Below are positions 25,937 to 35,778 of a DNA stretch of 64,000 bases, in pieces (position 1 is the stretch's first letter; each line of letters begins with the position of its first letter). Where the stretch lies: NCBI RefSeq assembly GCF_050613145.1, contig NZ_CP192507.1, positions 3,286,001 to 3,350,000 of the forward strand, read 5' to 3'. Under the pieces are notes generated by a model that saw nothing but the letters and a program-made list of their open reading frames with translations, was not told where the DNA came from and searched no databases. Both the position numbers and the translations under genes were made by a program. The DNA is from Lysinibacillus_B sp050613145 (GTDB lineage Bacteria > Bacillota > Bacilli > Bacillales_A > Planococcaceae).

Positions 25937-27112
25937 ATGAGTGAAAAAATTACATTTGCGCCAATTAGCTATACTGGTTGGGGTTCGTTAGAGCATTTAG
26001 CACAAGAGGTACAACGCTTTAATGCCAAAAAAGCGATTATTGTCACAGATCCATTTTTAAAAAATATGGGTATGACTGATAAAGTAACGAAACCATTAGA
26101 AGTATTAGGGTGTGCTTATGAAATTTATACAGATGTTGTACCAGAGCCTCCATTAGCCATTGGTGAAAAGTTAGCGAGTTTCACACGTGAACATCAATTT
26201 GATTTAATAATCGGTCTTGGTGGTGGTAGTGCCCTAGATTTAGCAAAGTTAGCGGGCGTTATGGCAACACATGAAGGAAAAGTAGAAGAATACCTAAACT
26301 TAACAGGTACAAAAACATTAAATAATAAAGGTCTTGCAACAATCTTAATTCCAACAACAGCAGGAACAGGCTCAGAAATCACAAATATTTCGGTACTCTC
26401 TCTTGAAACGACAAAAGACGTTATATCGCACGATTATTTACTAGCTGATGTTGCTATCGTAGATCCACAATTAACGGTGACTGTACCTCCAAAAATTACA
26501 GCCGCAACAGGTATTGACGCTCTGACACATGCAGTAGAAGCATATGTATCAGTGAATGCAAGTCCAGTATCCGATGCATTAGCATTGCAAGCCATTCGCT
26601 TAATTAGCTCTTCATTACGAACAGCTGTTGAAAATGGTCAGGATAAAGACGCTCGTACAAAAATGAGCTATGGTAGCTATCTTGCTGGTTTAGCCTTTTT
26701 CAATGCTGGTGTTGCGGGCGTTCATGCATTAGCGTATCCATTAGGTGGACAATTCCATATTGCACATGGGGATTCAAATGCAGTACTTTTACAATATGTG
26801 ATGGGTTATATTCGTAGTAGCTGTGAAAAACGTATGAAGGATATTTATGAAGCAATGGGCTTCAGTGCAACGAATTTATCACAAGAAGAAGCCTCTTATG
26901 CATGTGTTCATGAATTAAAACGGCTTGTTGCAGATGTAAATATTCCATTAACATTGAAAGGGTTTAATATTCCTGAAAACGCCCTTGATTTATTAACAGA
27001 AGACGCAACAAAGCAAACGCGCATTTTAGCCCGTAGTCCCCTCCCATTAGAAAAAGAAGATATTTATACTATTTACCGTGCAGCATTTAACGGTGAAATT
27101 GTTGAAAAATAA
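25937..27112 (+). CDS. Iron-containing (type III) alcohol dehydrogenase
   Basis: 391 residues, usual length. NAD binding: LIIGLGGGSALDLAK. Metal ligands: the Asp and His of TGIDALTHAVEAY, then the two His of GVHALAYPLGGQFHIAHGDSN. It oxidises an alcohol to an aldehyde (or the reverse) with NAD+. B. subtilis GbsB, the choline dehydrogenase, belongs to this family, and the neighbouring betaine-binding protein makes an osmolyte link possible. There is no betaine-aldehyde dehydrogenase gene here, so the substrate is open. TAAGGGGG precedes the start; a weak -10 (TATAAT) is at 25857. Confidence 0.88.
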   Translation: MSEKITFAPISYTGWGSLEHLAQEVQRFNAKKAIIVTDPFLKNMGMTDKVTKPLEVLGCAYEIYTDVVPEPPLAIGEKLASFTREHQFDLIIGLGGGSALDLAKLAGVMATHEGKVEEYLNLTGTKTLNNKGLATILIPTTAGTGSEITNISVLSLETTKDVISHDYLLADVAIVDPQLTVTVPPKITAATGIDALTHAVEAYVSVNASPVSDALALQAIRLISSSLRTAVENGQDKDARTKMSYGSYLAGLAFFNAGVAGVHALAYPLGGQFHIAHGDSNAVLLQYVMGYIRSSCEKRMKDIYEAMGFSATNLSQEEASYACVHELKRLVADVNIPLTLKGFNIPENALDLLTEDATKQTRILARSPLPLEKEDIYTIYRAAFNGEIVEK

Positions 27113-27138
27113 GTTTTTTTATTATTAAAACTACAAGA

Positions 27139-27182
27139 AGAGAAGCGAGCAATTCCTTATTCTAGGGGTGCCTGCTTCTCTA
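27139..27182 (+). terminator. Terminator after the alcohol dehydrogenase
   Basis: AGAGAAGC pairs with GCTTCTCT around a long loop, then TATTTAATTGCTTTT. Confidence 0.6.
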
Positions 27183-27297
27183 TTTAATTGCTTTTATAAT
27201 CGATAATGATAAACCTAATTAATAAAGATGTAGATTTATAATAAAGACTACTAACATTTATTTGAAATGAAATTTTTCTTAAGTTTACACTTATGTG

Positions 27298-27425
27298 GCT
27301 TCAGCTCCGAGTAACATGATGTTGCTCATAAAGGCGGTACCACAGGACGTGGTGATCTTGGCTTTTGTTCTTGAGTCACAGAAAGCTTTGCTCTGTAGTG
27401 AAAGGGCTCCCGTCTTGACCTAGCA
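27298..27425. repeat. Degenerate partial copy of the dispersed GC-rich element
   Basis: AACATGATGTTGCTCA, then CCACAGGACGTGGTGATCTT and GGCTTTTGTTCTT, match the middle of copy A (AACATGATGTTGGTCA near 4746). The rest is lost. The 350-bp gap between the dehydrogenase and jetC otherwise holds nothing I can name. Confidence 0.55.
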
Positions 27426-27464
27426 ACATTTCTATTTTCAACTCTAAAACTGGTTAACAACTCA

Positions 27465-30400
27465 TTAGTTTTCCATAAACAATTGCAATTGCTCACTTTT
27501 AATCGCTTCACCTGCTGCTTCGTCATGGTCTTGAAATAATGCATAATGCACTGTTTTCTTTGTTTCCACAATAAGCTTATCGACACCAACCGCTGAACGA
27601 AGACGGCAACTATAAACTACTGGGAAATAGTCATGTAAAAACTTTCCTTCTACATGGGCGGTTAACGCGATAATTTGGAAGCCAAGTTGCTGGGCAATGA
27701 AAAATACAGGGCTTAATACGTGATCGCTCGATGCCTTGCCGAACGGGTTATCTAAAATAACAGTACGCGACTTCTGTTTCGATGAAATGAACTGACGCTT
27801 TTCAGCCACGTAATTAAGTAAGCCTAAAAACAGCGCCATATTTTTACTCCATTTTTCCCCACCAGACCATGCATTGGAACGACTCCACGTTTCATAACCT
27901 TTCGCAATACGGTTATCGTTCATCACTTTTCGGCAAGCAATACGCCATTCTTTATTTTGAGTAATGTAGCGCAATAATTGCACCGTACTTAGCCACTCTT
28001 CTAACTGTTTACGTACTTTTTGTTGGCTTTCCTGCTCATCCGGCGTGCGCTTTTCGATTTGCTCAAGCTGCTCCATAATCCAGTCCAAACGTGCGCGAAT
28101 TTGTGCATGCCCTTCCTCCTCGCTCCATTCCGGAATCGTAAAACGATAAATGAGCACGTCCTCACCATCCACCTGCACTTTCGTTTTGCGAGGAATAAGC
28201 TTTAATTCATCCACGACTTTGCGTAAATGGACATGAATATGCTGAATGAAATGCACTAAATTTTCATCATGCTTTTTAATATCCTCTTCCGTATATTGAC
28301 GGCTCATATGGATCGTTTTGTCCATATTATGTTGGTGCTGCACGATGTCCTCATACGTTTGCTTGGATTTAATGCCATCAATAATTGTATTGCGTAAACG
28401 AACTTCCGACACTTCTTGCTGGCAAAATTGTAAAAATGCCTCTTTTTCATTGTTCGTCATCTCGCGTTGACGATTGACTTGCGAAGCTACATCATCCAGC
28501 TGTTTCATGCATGACTGAATAAAATCATCTTGACGGTACATAAAATCATTTTCTTCCTCAATTGTTAACGTTGCTAGCGTTATATGTGGGGCTAAAAAGC
28601 TATGTTTCGCATCGGAAACGAGCATTTTTTGTGCTGTTTCTTGCAGTTGTTGACGCTGCTTGGACACCGTATTTTTTGATTGCGTAAGCTGATTTTGTTG
28701 TAGCTGTAATCGCTTGTTCTCTTGCTGTAGCTGATAGAGAACAGTAGCAAGTGGATCGGTGAACTTAAACGGGGCTTCAATTTCATTCATTTTCAATTCT
28801 AAAGCCCCTTCAACTTTTGCTTTCTCTGTAGAGGCTTCAGTGTATTGATTTGAAACTAAAGCAAAATCACTTTCCAACCCTTTAATGCTTTTCGGTAAAG
28901 AAATTAACAGCTCCCCTATATTCACTGGTAATGGCAGTTGCTTATCAATCTCACTATACTCAGCTAATAGCTGTTCCATCTGTTGTTGACAGCGTGTACT
29001 TTGCTGCTTTTGCTGAACAATTAATTGCTCTTTCGACTGGCGATCTGATGCAAAGCCTTTAATTTGATTATCTAAATTATAGTATTGCTGTGCTAGCACA
29101 TCATAATCCGTTTCCGTAAAAACTGGCACAGCATCCTTTACTTCTTCATATAAATGACGCTTCGCTTGTAAAATTTGATAATTGCTGTTGATGCTCGCTA
29201 AAGCATCTTTCGCTTCCTCAAATTGTTCAGCTGCCTCGTTACATTGCTGTTGAAGTTGGTTCAGCTCGACTGTTTTCAAATTGTAATTATCGTTTTCTAA
29301 ATTCATCTGCTGCTGTAGCTGTTGAATTGCTTTTACTACCTTCTCATATTCCAACACTTGTTTGAGTTTATCGTGATAATAGTTGTGTTGCTCTTTATTG
29401 TGGTCAATTTTTAAACGAATTTGCTGTAATGTTTCATCTGCTTGTTTGACGAAACCTTGCGCGTCATTTCGTTGTTTATTTGTTTCATATGTTTGTACTT
29501 GTAGCTCTTTCAAACCTTTTTCAAGCTGTTGGAAATGAGCAAATGGATATTGTGTATAGAATTGTTGTAATTGTTGCAGCAACTGGGCTACGTTCGCACG
29601 TTCAGCTTCTAGCCGTTTACGCTCTTGTTCTATTTTGGTCGCGTGCTGCTGTGCTTGCTGCTGCCAATTTGTAAATGCTTCTGAATCGCTTAATTGCTGC
29701 CATAAAGCAGGCTCCAACAAGGCATTTGGTGGTTCTATTTCACCTTTACTAATCGCAATAGCCTGGGATAACGACCAAACTTGAATGGGGTACGTTAAAT
29801 ATTCGGCTACACGTAGCACCTTTTGCTCAAGCGCTTCTTTCTCATCATCTGTCGTAATCAGTGTAATGGCAAGCAACGCCTGATTGAGCTTTATAGTTTC
29901 ATCGTTCATGGCATATTCAATCGCAGTTTCTAAATACGAAAATTGCTGGTTCCAGCTCGGCAATTGTTTTGCAATATACGGATCTGCAAAAAACGTCTGC
30001 TGCTCACCGTAATCATCAACATGTCGAAGGGCAAGTCGCTCCTCGTGTAGCTTATCCGCATATAGACGCTCTTTTTTCTCAAGCATTTGCGTTAGCTGCT
30101 GTGTAATTGAAGCTTCTTTCGAATATAAATTCGTTTCAACTGTTATTTTTGAAAGATAGGTCATCAGCTGCTGCAATATTTTTTGTTCATGTTGAGCGAT
30201 TACGTTCAATTTTTCTCTAATCGTAGATTCTTTCTCTTTTAACTGTAATAGCACGTTCGATAAAGCTGTAACACGCTCGGCATACTGCTCTTTTTTATCG
30301 GTTAATTCACTTTGTTCATTTTGAAAACGAACATTTAGGTCGTCCAACTGCTGTTCCTGTTGCGTCCATTGTTGACGTAATTCCGCTAATGGCTGTTGTT

Positions 30401-31868
30401 TTTGCACATCGTCATCAAATAAGTATTTAGCCATTGCTTCGCTTTGCTCTTCCGACATTGATATGCGTTCTTGCAAGCGGATTAATTCATTATCAATCTC
30501 GGTCACTACTCGTTTTAGTTCTGCTGTTCGATCTAAATGCTCTTGATATAATTTTTCACTTTGTCTTACTGTCAATTGCGCTGCTTGAACCTGCTTATCA
30601 AAACGCTGTTGCTCGCTTAACTGATTGCCACGAATGGCCGCTTTCACGTCATCTAATTGTTGCAATAAGTCCGTATTGGAAAGCTGCTCGTCTATTTTTC
30701 GCAGTTCACCCTCGTAAAGCTGCACTAGCTGCTCGGACTGTATCAACAAATGCTGTTCGTTCGTATATTTTAAATTTGCCAAATAGAGCGCGTTATCATC
30801 GATGTTCGTTTGTACCGACTGCTTTTGCCGTGCTAACTGTTGTTCGCGTTCCGTTAAACCGATTAACTTCTCTTGAATGACCGCAATTTCGTAGCTTTTT
30901 TCTTTGAAGTTCAGATGTTGCAGTTGCTGCTCGAGCTGCTGTTGACGATCGTTTAATTGCCCCGACTTTTCTTCATTTTGAGCTATTAAGTTCTTTAGCT
31001 GCGCATCAAGTTTTTTCGCCAGTTGCTTCACTGCTTCATAGTCCAATTGTTTTTCATGTAAAGACGCCACAACATCGACATAGCGAGCGAGTCGTTTTTG
31101 AATAGCTTCATATTCTTTTAACTGCGCTGTTAATTGTTTAAACAGTTGGAACTTGTCACGGTGCTTTTCAAAAATATCGACAAACTTATTTTTTTCAAAT
31201 GATGCGATCGATTGTTCGACCGTTGGGATCAGTAGTTTTTCGTATAACGCCTTTTCTGTCGGACATGCTGCAAAAAACTCTTCTACATCGCCCTCAGCTG
31301 AATTGATTGTATTAATGCTTTTCCATTCATCTGAAATAATTTGAAAGTTTTTTTCTATATATTCTGTATAACTTGAAATGGTCGCAAACGTCTGAGCAGA
31401 CATCGATTGCTGACTCATCATCGAATAATACTCTTTCATTTCTGCATGACTAGCAATGCGTTTTTGATTGTTCGTCGTCTTATGCGTAAATGGTAAGTTT
31501 TCAATACGATGCGCGTCATTTGGACCGTATTCATACACATAACGATAAGAGTCGATTCCGTTTTGGTGCGGGAAAATGGTAATTGCGGTTAATGCATAAA
31601 TTCGTGGGCGATCATTTTTAATCCACTCAATGGCAATATGTGCTGGACCATCATCAAATACTAACGTTTCTTTGATTTTACGATTCGCAAGAGAGGTGTG
31701 TGGTAAAATCGCCTGCAATGCCGCCTGAATAAATACCGTTTTACCACCACCATTTTCTAACACAATCGCACTATTTTCTCCGTGAAAATGAAAAATCTCA
31801 TCTGTATAGCGTTTATTTCCACCCTCATAAACAACGTTCGAAAAGCGGATTTTAGAGATGATTGGCAT
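27465..31868 (-). CDS. jetC: Wadjet SMC-like ATPase JetC
   Basis: 1467 residues from the ATG at 31868 (MPIISKIRFS), which follows GAGGAGG; the frame is open a little further. Head: Walker A in VLENGGGKT (~residue 37). Two very long Gln/Glu-rich coiled coils fill the middle, with a hinge-like break. The C-terminal head has the signature WSGGEKWSKNMALFLGLL, Walker B VILDNPFG and an ALTAHVEG switch region. This is the SMC/MukB-like motor of Wadjet, which extrudes circular plasmid DNA loops so that JetD can cut. It is last in the operon and overlaps jetB by 17 nt. The many frames opposite it are shadows. Confidence 0.9.
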   Translation of the reverse strand: MPIISKIRFSNVVYEGGNKRYTDEIFHFHGENSAIVLENGGGKTVFIQAALQAILPHTSLANRKIKETLVFDDGPAHIAIEWIKNDRPRIYALTAITIFPHQNGIDSYRYVYEYGPNDAHRIENLPFTHKTTNNQKRIASHAEMKEYYSMMSQQSMSAQTFATISSYTEYIEKNFQIISDEWKSINTINSAEGDVEEFFAACPTEKALYEKLLIPTVEQSIASFEKNKFVDIFEKHRDKFQLFKQLTAQLKEYEAIQKRLARYVDVVASLHEKQLDYEAVKQLAKKLDAQLKNLIAQNEEKSGQLNDRQQQLEQQLQHLNFKEKSYEIAVIQEKLIGLTEREQQLARQKQSVQTNIDDNALYLANLKYTNEQHLLIQSEQLVQLYEGELRKIDEQLSNTDLLQQLDDVKAAIRGNQLSEQQRFDKQVQAAQLTVRQSEKLYQEHLDRTAELKRVVTEIDNELIRLQERISMSEEQSEAMAKYLFDDDVQKQQPLAELRQQWTQQEQQLDDLNVRFQNEQSELTDKKEQYAERVTALSNVLLQLKEKESTIREKLNVIAQHEQKILQQLMTYLSKITVETNLYSKEASITQQLTQMLEKKERLYADKLHEERLALRHVDDYGEQQTFFADPYIAKQLPSWNQQFSYLETAIEYAMNDETIKLNQALLAITLITTDDEKEALEQKVLRVAEYLTYPIQVWSLSQAIAISKGEIEPPNALLEPALWQQLSDSEAFTNWQQQAQQHATKIEQERKRLEAERANVAQLLQQLQQFYTQYPFAHFQQLEKGLKELQVQTYETNKQRNDAQGFVKQADETLQQIRLKIDHNKEQHNYYHDKLKQVLEYEKVVKAIQQLQQQMNLENDNYNLKTVELNQLQQQCNEAAEQFEEAKDALASINSNYQILQAKRHLYEEVKDAVPVFTETDYDVLAQQYYNLDNQIKGFASDRQSKEQLIVQQKQQSTRCQQQMEQLLAEYSEIDKQLPLPVNIGELLISLPKSIKGLESDFALVSNQYTEASTEKAKVEGALELKMNEIEAPFKFTDPLATVLYQLQQENKRLQLQQNQLTQSKNTVSKQRQQLQETAQKMLVSDAKHSFLAPHITLATLTIEEENDFMYRQDDFIQSCMKQLDDVASQVNRQREMTNNEKEAFLQFCQQEVSEVRLRNTIIDGIKSKQTYEDIVQHQHNMDKTIHMSRQYTEEDIKKHDENLVHFIQHIHVHLRKVVDELKLIPRKTKVQVDGEDVLIYRFTIPEWSEEEGHAQIRARLDWIMEQLEQIEKRTPDEQESQQKVRKQLEEWLSTVQLLRYITQNKEWRIACRKVMNDNRIAKGYETWSRSNAWSGGEKWSKNMALFLGLLNYVAEKRQFISSKQKSRTVILDNPFGKASSDHVLSPVFFIAQQLGFQIIALTAHVEGKFLHDYFPVVYSCRLRSAVGVDKLIVETKKTVHYALFQDHDEAAGEAIKSEQLQLFMEN

Positions 31869-32601
31869 CGGTATCCTCCTCTTTCGGCTGTAAGTCATAT
31901 AAAAACTGTAAAATTTTATTGTTATGCTCTAAATTCATGAAGTAGCGCTGAACAATCGTTTGCGCCTTCTCCGTTAACGCTACCTCATCATTTCCGATAT
32001 CTGTAATCACGTCTTCTTTTACTAAAAAGTTTTTCGCTGTATGAATAAAACTTAAGCGACTTAGCGTTTGCCCTTTTTGACTTTTCGCCGATTCTTTAAT
32101 ATCATCCAAGGCGTTCCATTTTTCTAAAATCGATAGCCAATTGTACGAATGCTCTTTTTCTAATTCCTTTAACCGTTCATCTGGATGCTGTGCTAGTACG
32201 TCGATTCGTTCATTTACAGCCTCTACCCAACGCGATAACGTTAAAAAGTGAATCGTCGGCTCCTTCGTAAAATAACTGTTATAAAATTCACCGAGCAATA
32301 CAATGGTCGAAAAATACAATAAATATAAATCTCCATTCGTTGCATTGGCCTTTAAATACGTTTTTCGTAAATATTCATTGTTAACGTGAAACGGTGAATT
32401 CATCGCTTTCGGTACCATATATAACTGATTCGCTGCAACAAAAAGCACACACTCCACCATATCTGCATATTGATCTAACAATGTGTACACTTCATTATTA
32501 GACATGTAAAGTTGATAATCTTCACCTGCCAACACACCTTGTCGCGCTAACTTTGTATATAGTTCAAATGCCTTCATAACATTATTCGCTTCATAGAACA
32601 T
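31852..32601 (-). CDS. jetB: Wadjet subunit JetB (kite-like)
   Basis: 249 residues from the ATG at 32601, which has GGGGTG 9 nt upstream; a GTG at 32613 is the alternative. A helical protein ending in a winged-helix-like stretch (GNDEVALTEKAQTIVQRYF). No catalytic motif. By order and size it is the MukE/kite-like JetB that bridges kleisin and motor. It overlaps jetA by 11 nt and jetC by 17 nt, so the operon is tightly coupled. The family assignment rests partly on context. Confidence 0.8.
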   Translation of the reverse strand: MFYEANNVMKAFELYTKLARQGVLAGEDYQLYMSNNEVYTLLDQYADMVECVLFVAANQLYMVPKAMNSPFHVNNEYLRKTYLKANATNGDLYLLYFSTIVLLGEFYNSYFTKEPTIHFLTLSRWVEAVNERIDVLAQHPDERLKELEKEHSYNWLSILEKWNALDDIKESAKSQKGQTLSRLSFIHTAKNFLVKEDVITDIGNDEVALTEKAQTIVQRYFMNLEHNNKILQFLYDLQPKEEDTDANHL

Positions 32602-34093
32602 CTCTTGTTTCACCCCGTTTTGTAATGCGCATATTTTGAATCGTAAATCGTTCGGTCACGTGTAAAATGTCGGGCAACTCTACAATGTCTAATGCCACAC
32701 CATCTAAAATACGATGCAATGTGGACCATAAATACGCCTCTTCCTTCACCTCATTCTGTATCTCAATCGGCGAGCGTTGGTGTAGTAATAGAAAGAAGTC
32801 GTAGACGAAACGCGACTGTAACAGTGGTGCTAGCTGTTCATCTTGTTGTAGTTGATCAAACCATTGCTGTAACGTAATTTCTTCTTGCTGCTGCAATGCT
32901 TTTAACAGTAGCTTTAACACGACTGAATAAAATTCAACCATCTGCTGTTTTTGCAGATTTTCCTCTTGTTCATCGATTTCAAGCAATGTCGGAATGTCTT
33001 TTTCAACACGTTCCTCGTAAATATTTTGTTTGTCAAATATCGAAAAAAGCGACCACTGCTGCTGCTCGTCCACCTGTAAAAACGGTACAACCATCGCCTT
33101 TAACACGTCAACCGGTAGTGGATAGGAAATAATGCGTGCCGTTACGTCCAAATCAAAGTTGAACGATTCAACACCAATGTAATAGAGCGCTTCCTTCGCT
33201 GCCTCCAATGCCGTCGTTTGCAGCTCAATACTTTTCTGCAATAATGTCGTATGATACGCATGAACACTTTCTAACTCATAAGAAATCGTTAACACTAAAT
33301 TGTAGGCATCTATCTCTTTTTTTGACGTATCTTTGTAATACAAACGGTCTTTCGCCTCTAGCACAAATTGCTGTAGCTCATTAAACTCGTCATTTTCATA
33401 TTTCAAGCGAAATGAAATATCCTCCACCAGCTTCTCATAGCGGGAAAATACTTCGTTCGAAATAATATTACGACGAATTTCATGCTGCAATCGACTTAAT
33501 TGCTCTTCAATCGATTCAACCGCAACACGCATTTCATTGATTTGACGCAATGCCCCTTTAAACTCGCCCTTTTCAAGCTGCTTGCGTAGCACTAGCTGAC
33601 TAATCGACAGCTGAAATTCACTATAAAATTCCTTCGTCGCAAACACTAGCTCCAGCCCATGCTCATCTAATACGTAAAACTGCTCATTCGTTGCGGCATT
33701 AAATGCACTCGCCTTTAAATACTGATAGGATACCGTATCCATTTGCCCTGTTTCCCAGTTGTAATACTCTGCCGTTTTCACTTTTCCTGTACCTGGTCGA
33801 AACGTTTCGATAATCGAACGCGCTAGCCCATCATATTCTTCCTTGGTAACATCCATTGTCTCTGCCGTTGCACTATGTAAAAATTCCGATAACTGCTTTT
33901 TACCAACTTTCGTATTCCGCATAATTTTCTGTTCAAAAAAATAAAGCAGCGTCAGTAAACCGAGACCACGCATATCAATCGGTACATTTTGCCGGTCCTT
34001 CTTTTGCATCGCCGATAATTTATTCAATGGCTCAAACAACAATAATCTGCTATAACGTTCTCCATAGCCTTGCATAATATCTTTTACGTCCAA
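32591..34093 (-). CDS. jetA: Wadjet kleisin-like subunit JetA
   Basis: About 500 residues. The TTG at 34093 is favoured because GGAGG lies 8 nt upstream; an ATG at 34108 is in frame but has no ribosome site. The N-terminal half has winged-helix-like segments (RGLGLLTLLYFFEQKI). A neck helix follows (KQLEKGEFKGALRQINEM). A Gln-rich helical C-terminus closes it. Known role: JetA links the JetC heads, as kleisins do. It overlaps the jetD end by 10 nt. Assignment rests on sequence character plus its invariant neighbours. Confidence 0.83.
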   Translation of the reverse strand: MDVKDIMQGYGERYSRLLLFEPLNKLSAMQKKDRQNVPIDMRGLGLLTLLYFFEQKIMRNTKVGKKQLSEFLHSATAETMDVTKEEYDGLARSIIETFRPGTGKVKTAEYYNWETGQMDTVSYQYLKASAFNAATNEQFYVLDEHGLELVFATKEFYSEFQLSISQLVLRKQLEKGEFKGALRQINEMRVAVESIEEQLSRLQHEIRRNIISNEVFSRYEKLVEDISFRLKYENDEFNELQQFVLEAKDRLYYKDTSKKEIDAYNLVLTISYELESVHAYHTTLLQKSIELQTTALEAAKEALYYIGVESFNFDLDVTARIISYPLPVDVLKAMVVPFLQVDEQQQWSLFSIFDKQNIYEERVEKDIPTLLEIDEQEENLQKQQMVEFYSVVLKLLLKALQQQEEITLQQWFDQLQQDEQLAPLLQSRFVYDFFLLLHQRSPIEIQNEVKEEAYLWSTLHRILDGVALDIVELPDILHVTERFTIQNMRITKRGETRDVL

Positions 34094-35097
34094 AGCCAAT
34101 GCCTCCATATATGCTGTAATTCATGTGCCTTTAATGCTTCCTGCGGATAATAACAACCATTTACTAATAGCTGGTTGATTTGTTGTTGTTCCTGTGGATC
34201 AAAATAGGCTAGAAACGCCTCAATTGCGGCTGGGTTTTGTTGCTGATAGTCTTTCCCCTTCGCTGCTACCTGCTGCAAACAAGCTTTGTAAAACGGTAAA
34301 GCTGGAACGACATTTATTTTTTGTCGCAATAAAAACCAAATTGATATTCCTTCAGCATCGACATCTCCAAAATAATAGAAACGCACTTGCTCATAATCGA
34401 GCGGCAATTGGTCCTGTAATACTTGAATTGTGCCATTAATGGCATTGCCTTGCCCATATAATAATGCCGTAAAATCGCCGTCCCTTAACGCTGGCAATAA
34501 ACTATAAAACGTCGCCTTATTTTCAACGATTAGCAATTTATGTACTTCATTTTGTAAAGCGATTGGATTAATGGCAAAACTGACCGGATCGGCTATCGGC
34601 CAAATCTCTAATAAGTCCCATATTTTAACCCGCTCTAAAAGTTTTTTACCACCTTGATCGGTTATATATTTTTCATCGTGAAATATTTCAAAGGAACGTT
34701 CTTGGGCGAGGGCTTTCGTTTTTGGTAGTGATTTTTTTAGCAAATAATCATTTAAAAGTAGTAATGCAGGTAAGTCTTGCTGAAGCTGCTGAGATGTTTT
34801 CGTTAAATAATATTCAATCCATATCGCAGGATGAAATGTTTTCTTCAGCTGTTTAATCTGCTCCCGAACATCCTGGCGAGCAATAGCTTTATTAATTTTA
34901 TAACTATTAGCAAGCGCAGGCTGCTTCCCATTCATGCTAGACGACTTAACGGGCAATAATATTTGCTGTTGCTCAAATCCTAAAATAAGCTGTGCAAATT
35001 GCTCATACTGCAACGTCGGACACTGCTCCGCTAACTGTAAAACTGAAATCTTCGACAACTTATACTGACTTAAAAATTCTTTAAGCTTGTCTTGCAT
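34084..35097 (-). CDS. jetD: Wadjet Toprim nuclease JetD
   Basis: 337 residues from the ATG at 35097, with GAGGTG 6 nt upstream. The N-terminal half is a helical arm. The C-terminal half is a DUF2220/Toprim domain: a Glu in LIVENKATFYSLL and the metal-binding YYFGDVDAEGISIW, the DxD core of Toprim enzymes. JetD cleaves plasmid DNA after loop extrusion by JetABC. Here it is first in the operon, an order that differs from the textbook jetABCD. The ATG forms a TGATG overlap with a short frame upstream. Confidence 0.9.
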   Translation of the reverse strand: MQDKLKEFLSQYKLSKISVLQLAEQCPTLQYEQFAQLILGFEQQQILLPVKSSSMNGKQPALANSYKINKAIARQDVREQIKQLKKTFHPAIWIEYYLTKTSQQLQQDLPALLLLNDYLLKKSLPKTKALAQERSFEIFHDEKYITDQGGKKLLERVKIWDLLEIWPIADPVSFAINPIALQNEVHKLLIVENKATFYSLLPALRDGDFTALLYGQGNAINGTIQVLQDQLPLDYEQVRFYYFGDVDAEGISIWFLLRQKINVVPALPFYKACLQQVAAKGKDYQQQNPAAIEAFLAYFDPQEQQQINQLLVNGCYYPQEALKAHELQHIWRHWLWT

Positions 35098-35351
35098 CAC
35101 CGCTCACCTCTCTTTGTTCGAAACCATTCTGCAACCATATACAATGCCGCAGATGATTGATGCCCGTATCTCTTCGCTCGAAAATCAGGGTATTTATTAA
35201 ATAATTTTATCATATTTGGAGGTTGGATTAGTAATACGCTTATGAAATGGATTTTTAAAAAAAAAACCTCTAAAATCTCACTAATCGTAAAGGGGTTTTG
35301 ACGTTCATTGAATTTCAATAAACTCGTATTATTGAGATGGTGGGTATTCAT
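35097..35351 (-). CDS. Short frame upstream of jetD, doubtful
   Basis: 84 residues ending exactly at jetD in a TGATG overlap. The last ~38 residues (KYPDFRAKRYGHQSSAAL, then YMVAEWFRTKRGER) look protein-like. Neither possible start has a ribosome site. It could be a coupled leader, the remnant of a longer gene, or chance. No family recognised. Confidence 0.25.
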   Translation of the reverse strand: MNTHHLNNTSLLKFNERQNPFTISEILEVFFLKIHFISVLLIQPPNMIKLFNKYPDFRAKRYGHQSSAALYMVAEWFRTKRGER

Positions 35352-35657
35352 TATATATAACAGACAAACCTTATTATATCAACGTTTGAAGGACTTTTTT
35401 GAGGGTCAAAAATAGCTCTTACAAAGGAATTAATAAGGTTTGATAAAAATGCTTACGGAGACTTTTGAATATCGCGAACCTAAAAGCCAGTAATTCAAAC
35501 CTTTAGGTAGAGCTTGGGTCTATTGTGTAAGAACCAAGCCCGCTGAAGATCTAAGTCAAGCCAGTTTAACTTTGTCATACACGGTTGTTCACACTTAGCT
35601 TTAAATTTAACGTATTATCTACTACGCAACAGATGACTTAAAAATGTTCAAGAACCA

Positions 35658-35698
35658 TAAAAGGCAATCACTCAGTACGTGTTGAGTGATTGCCTTTT
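35658..35698. terminator. Strong hairpin between jet locus and opuD
   Basis: AAAGGCAATCACTCA pairs perfectly with its complement around a 7-nt loop and ends in TTTT. It can act as terminator for opuD on the minus strand. The remaining 35352-35778 gap shows no gene. Confidence 0.7.
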
Positions 35699-35778
35699 GA
35701 TTTATGGCGAATTGTCTAGCTCGCATCAAAATGAAAATCTTCTCAATGAGAAGGGATAGCATGCTAACGTGACAAATC

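Noticed and set aside
30434..30880. 148-codon frame opposite jetC
   Set aside because: Antisense shadow of the Gln-rich coiled-coil codons; no start signal.
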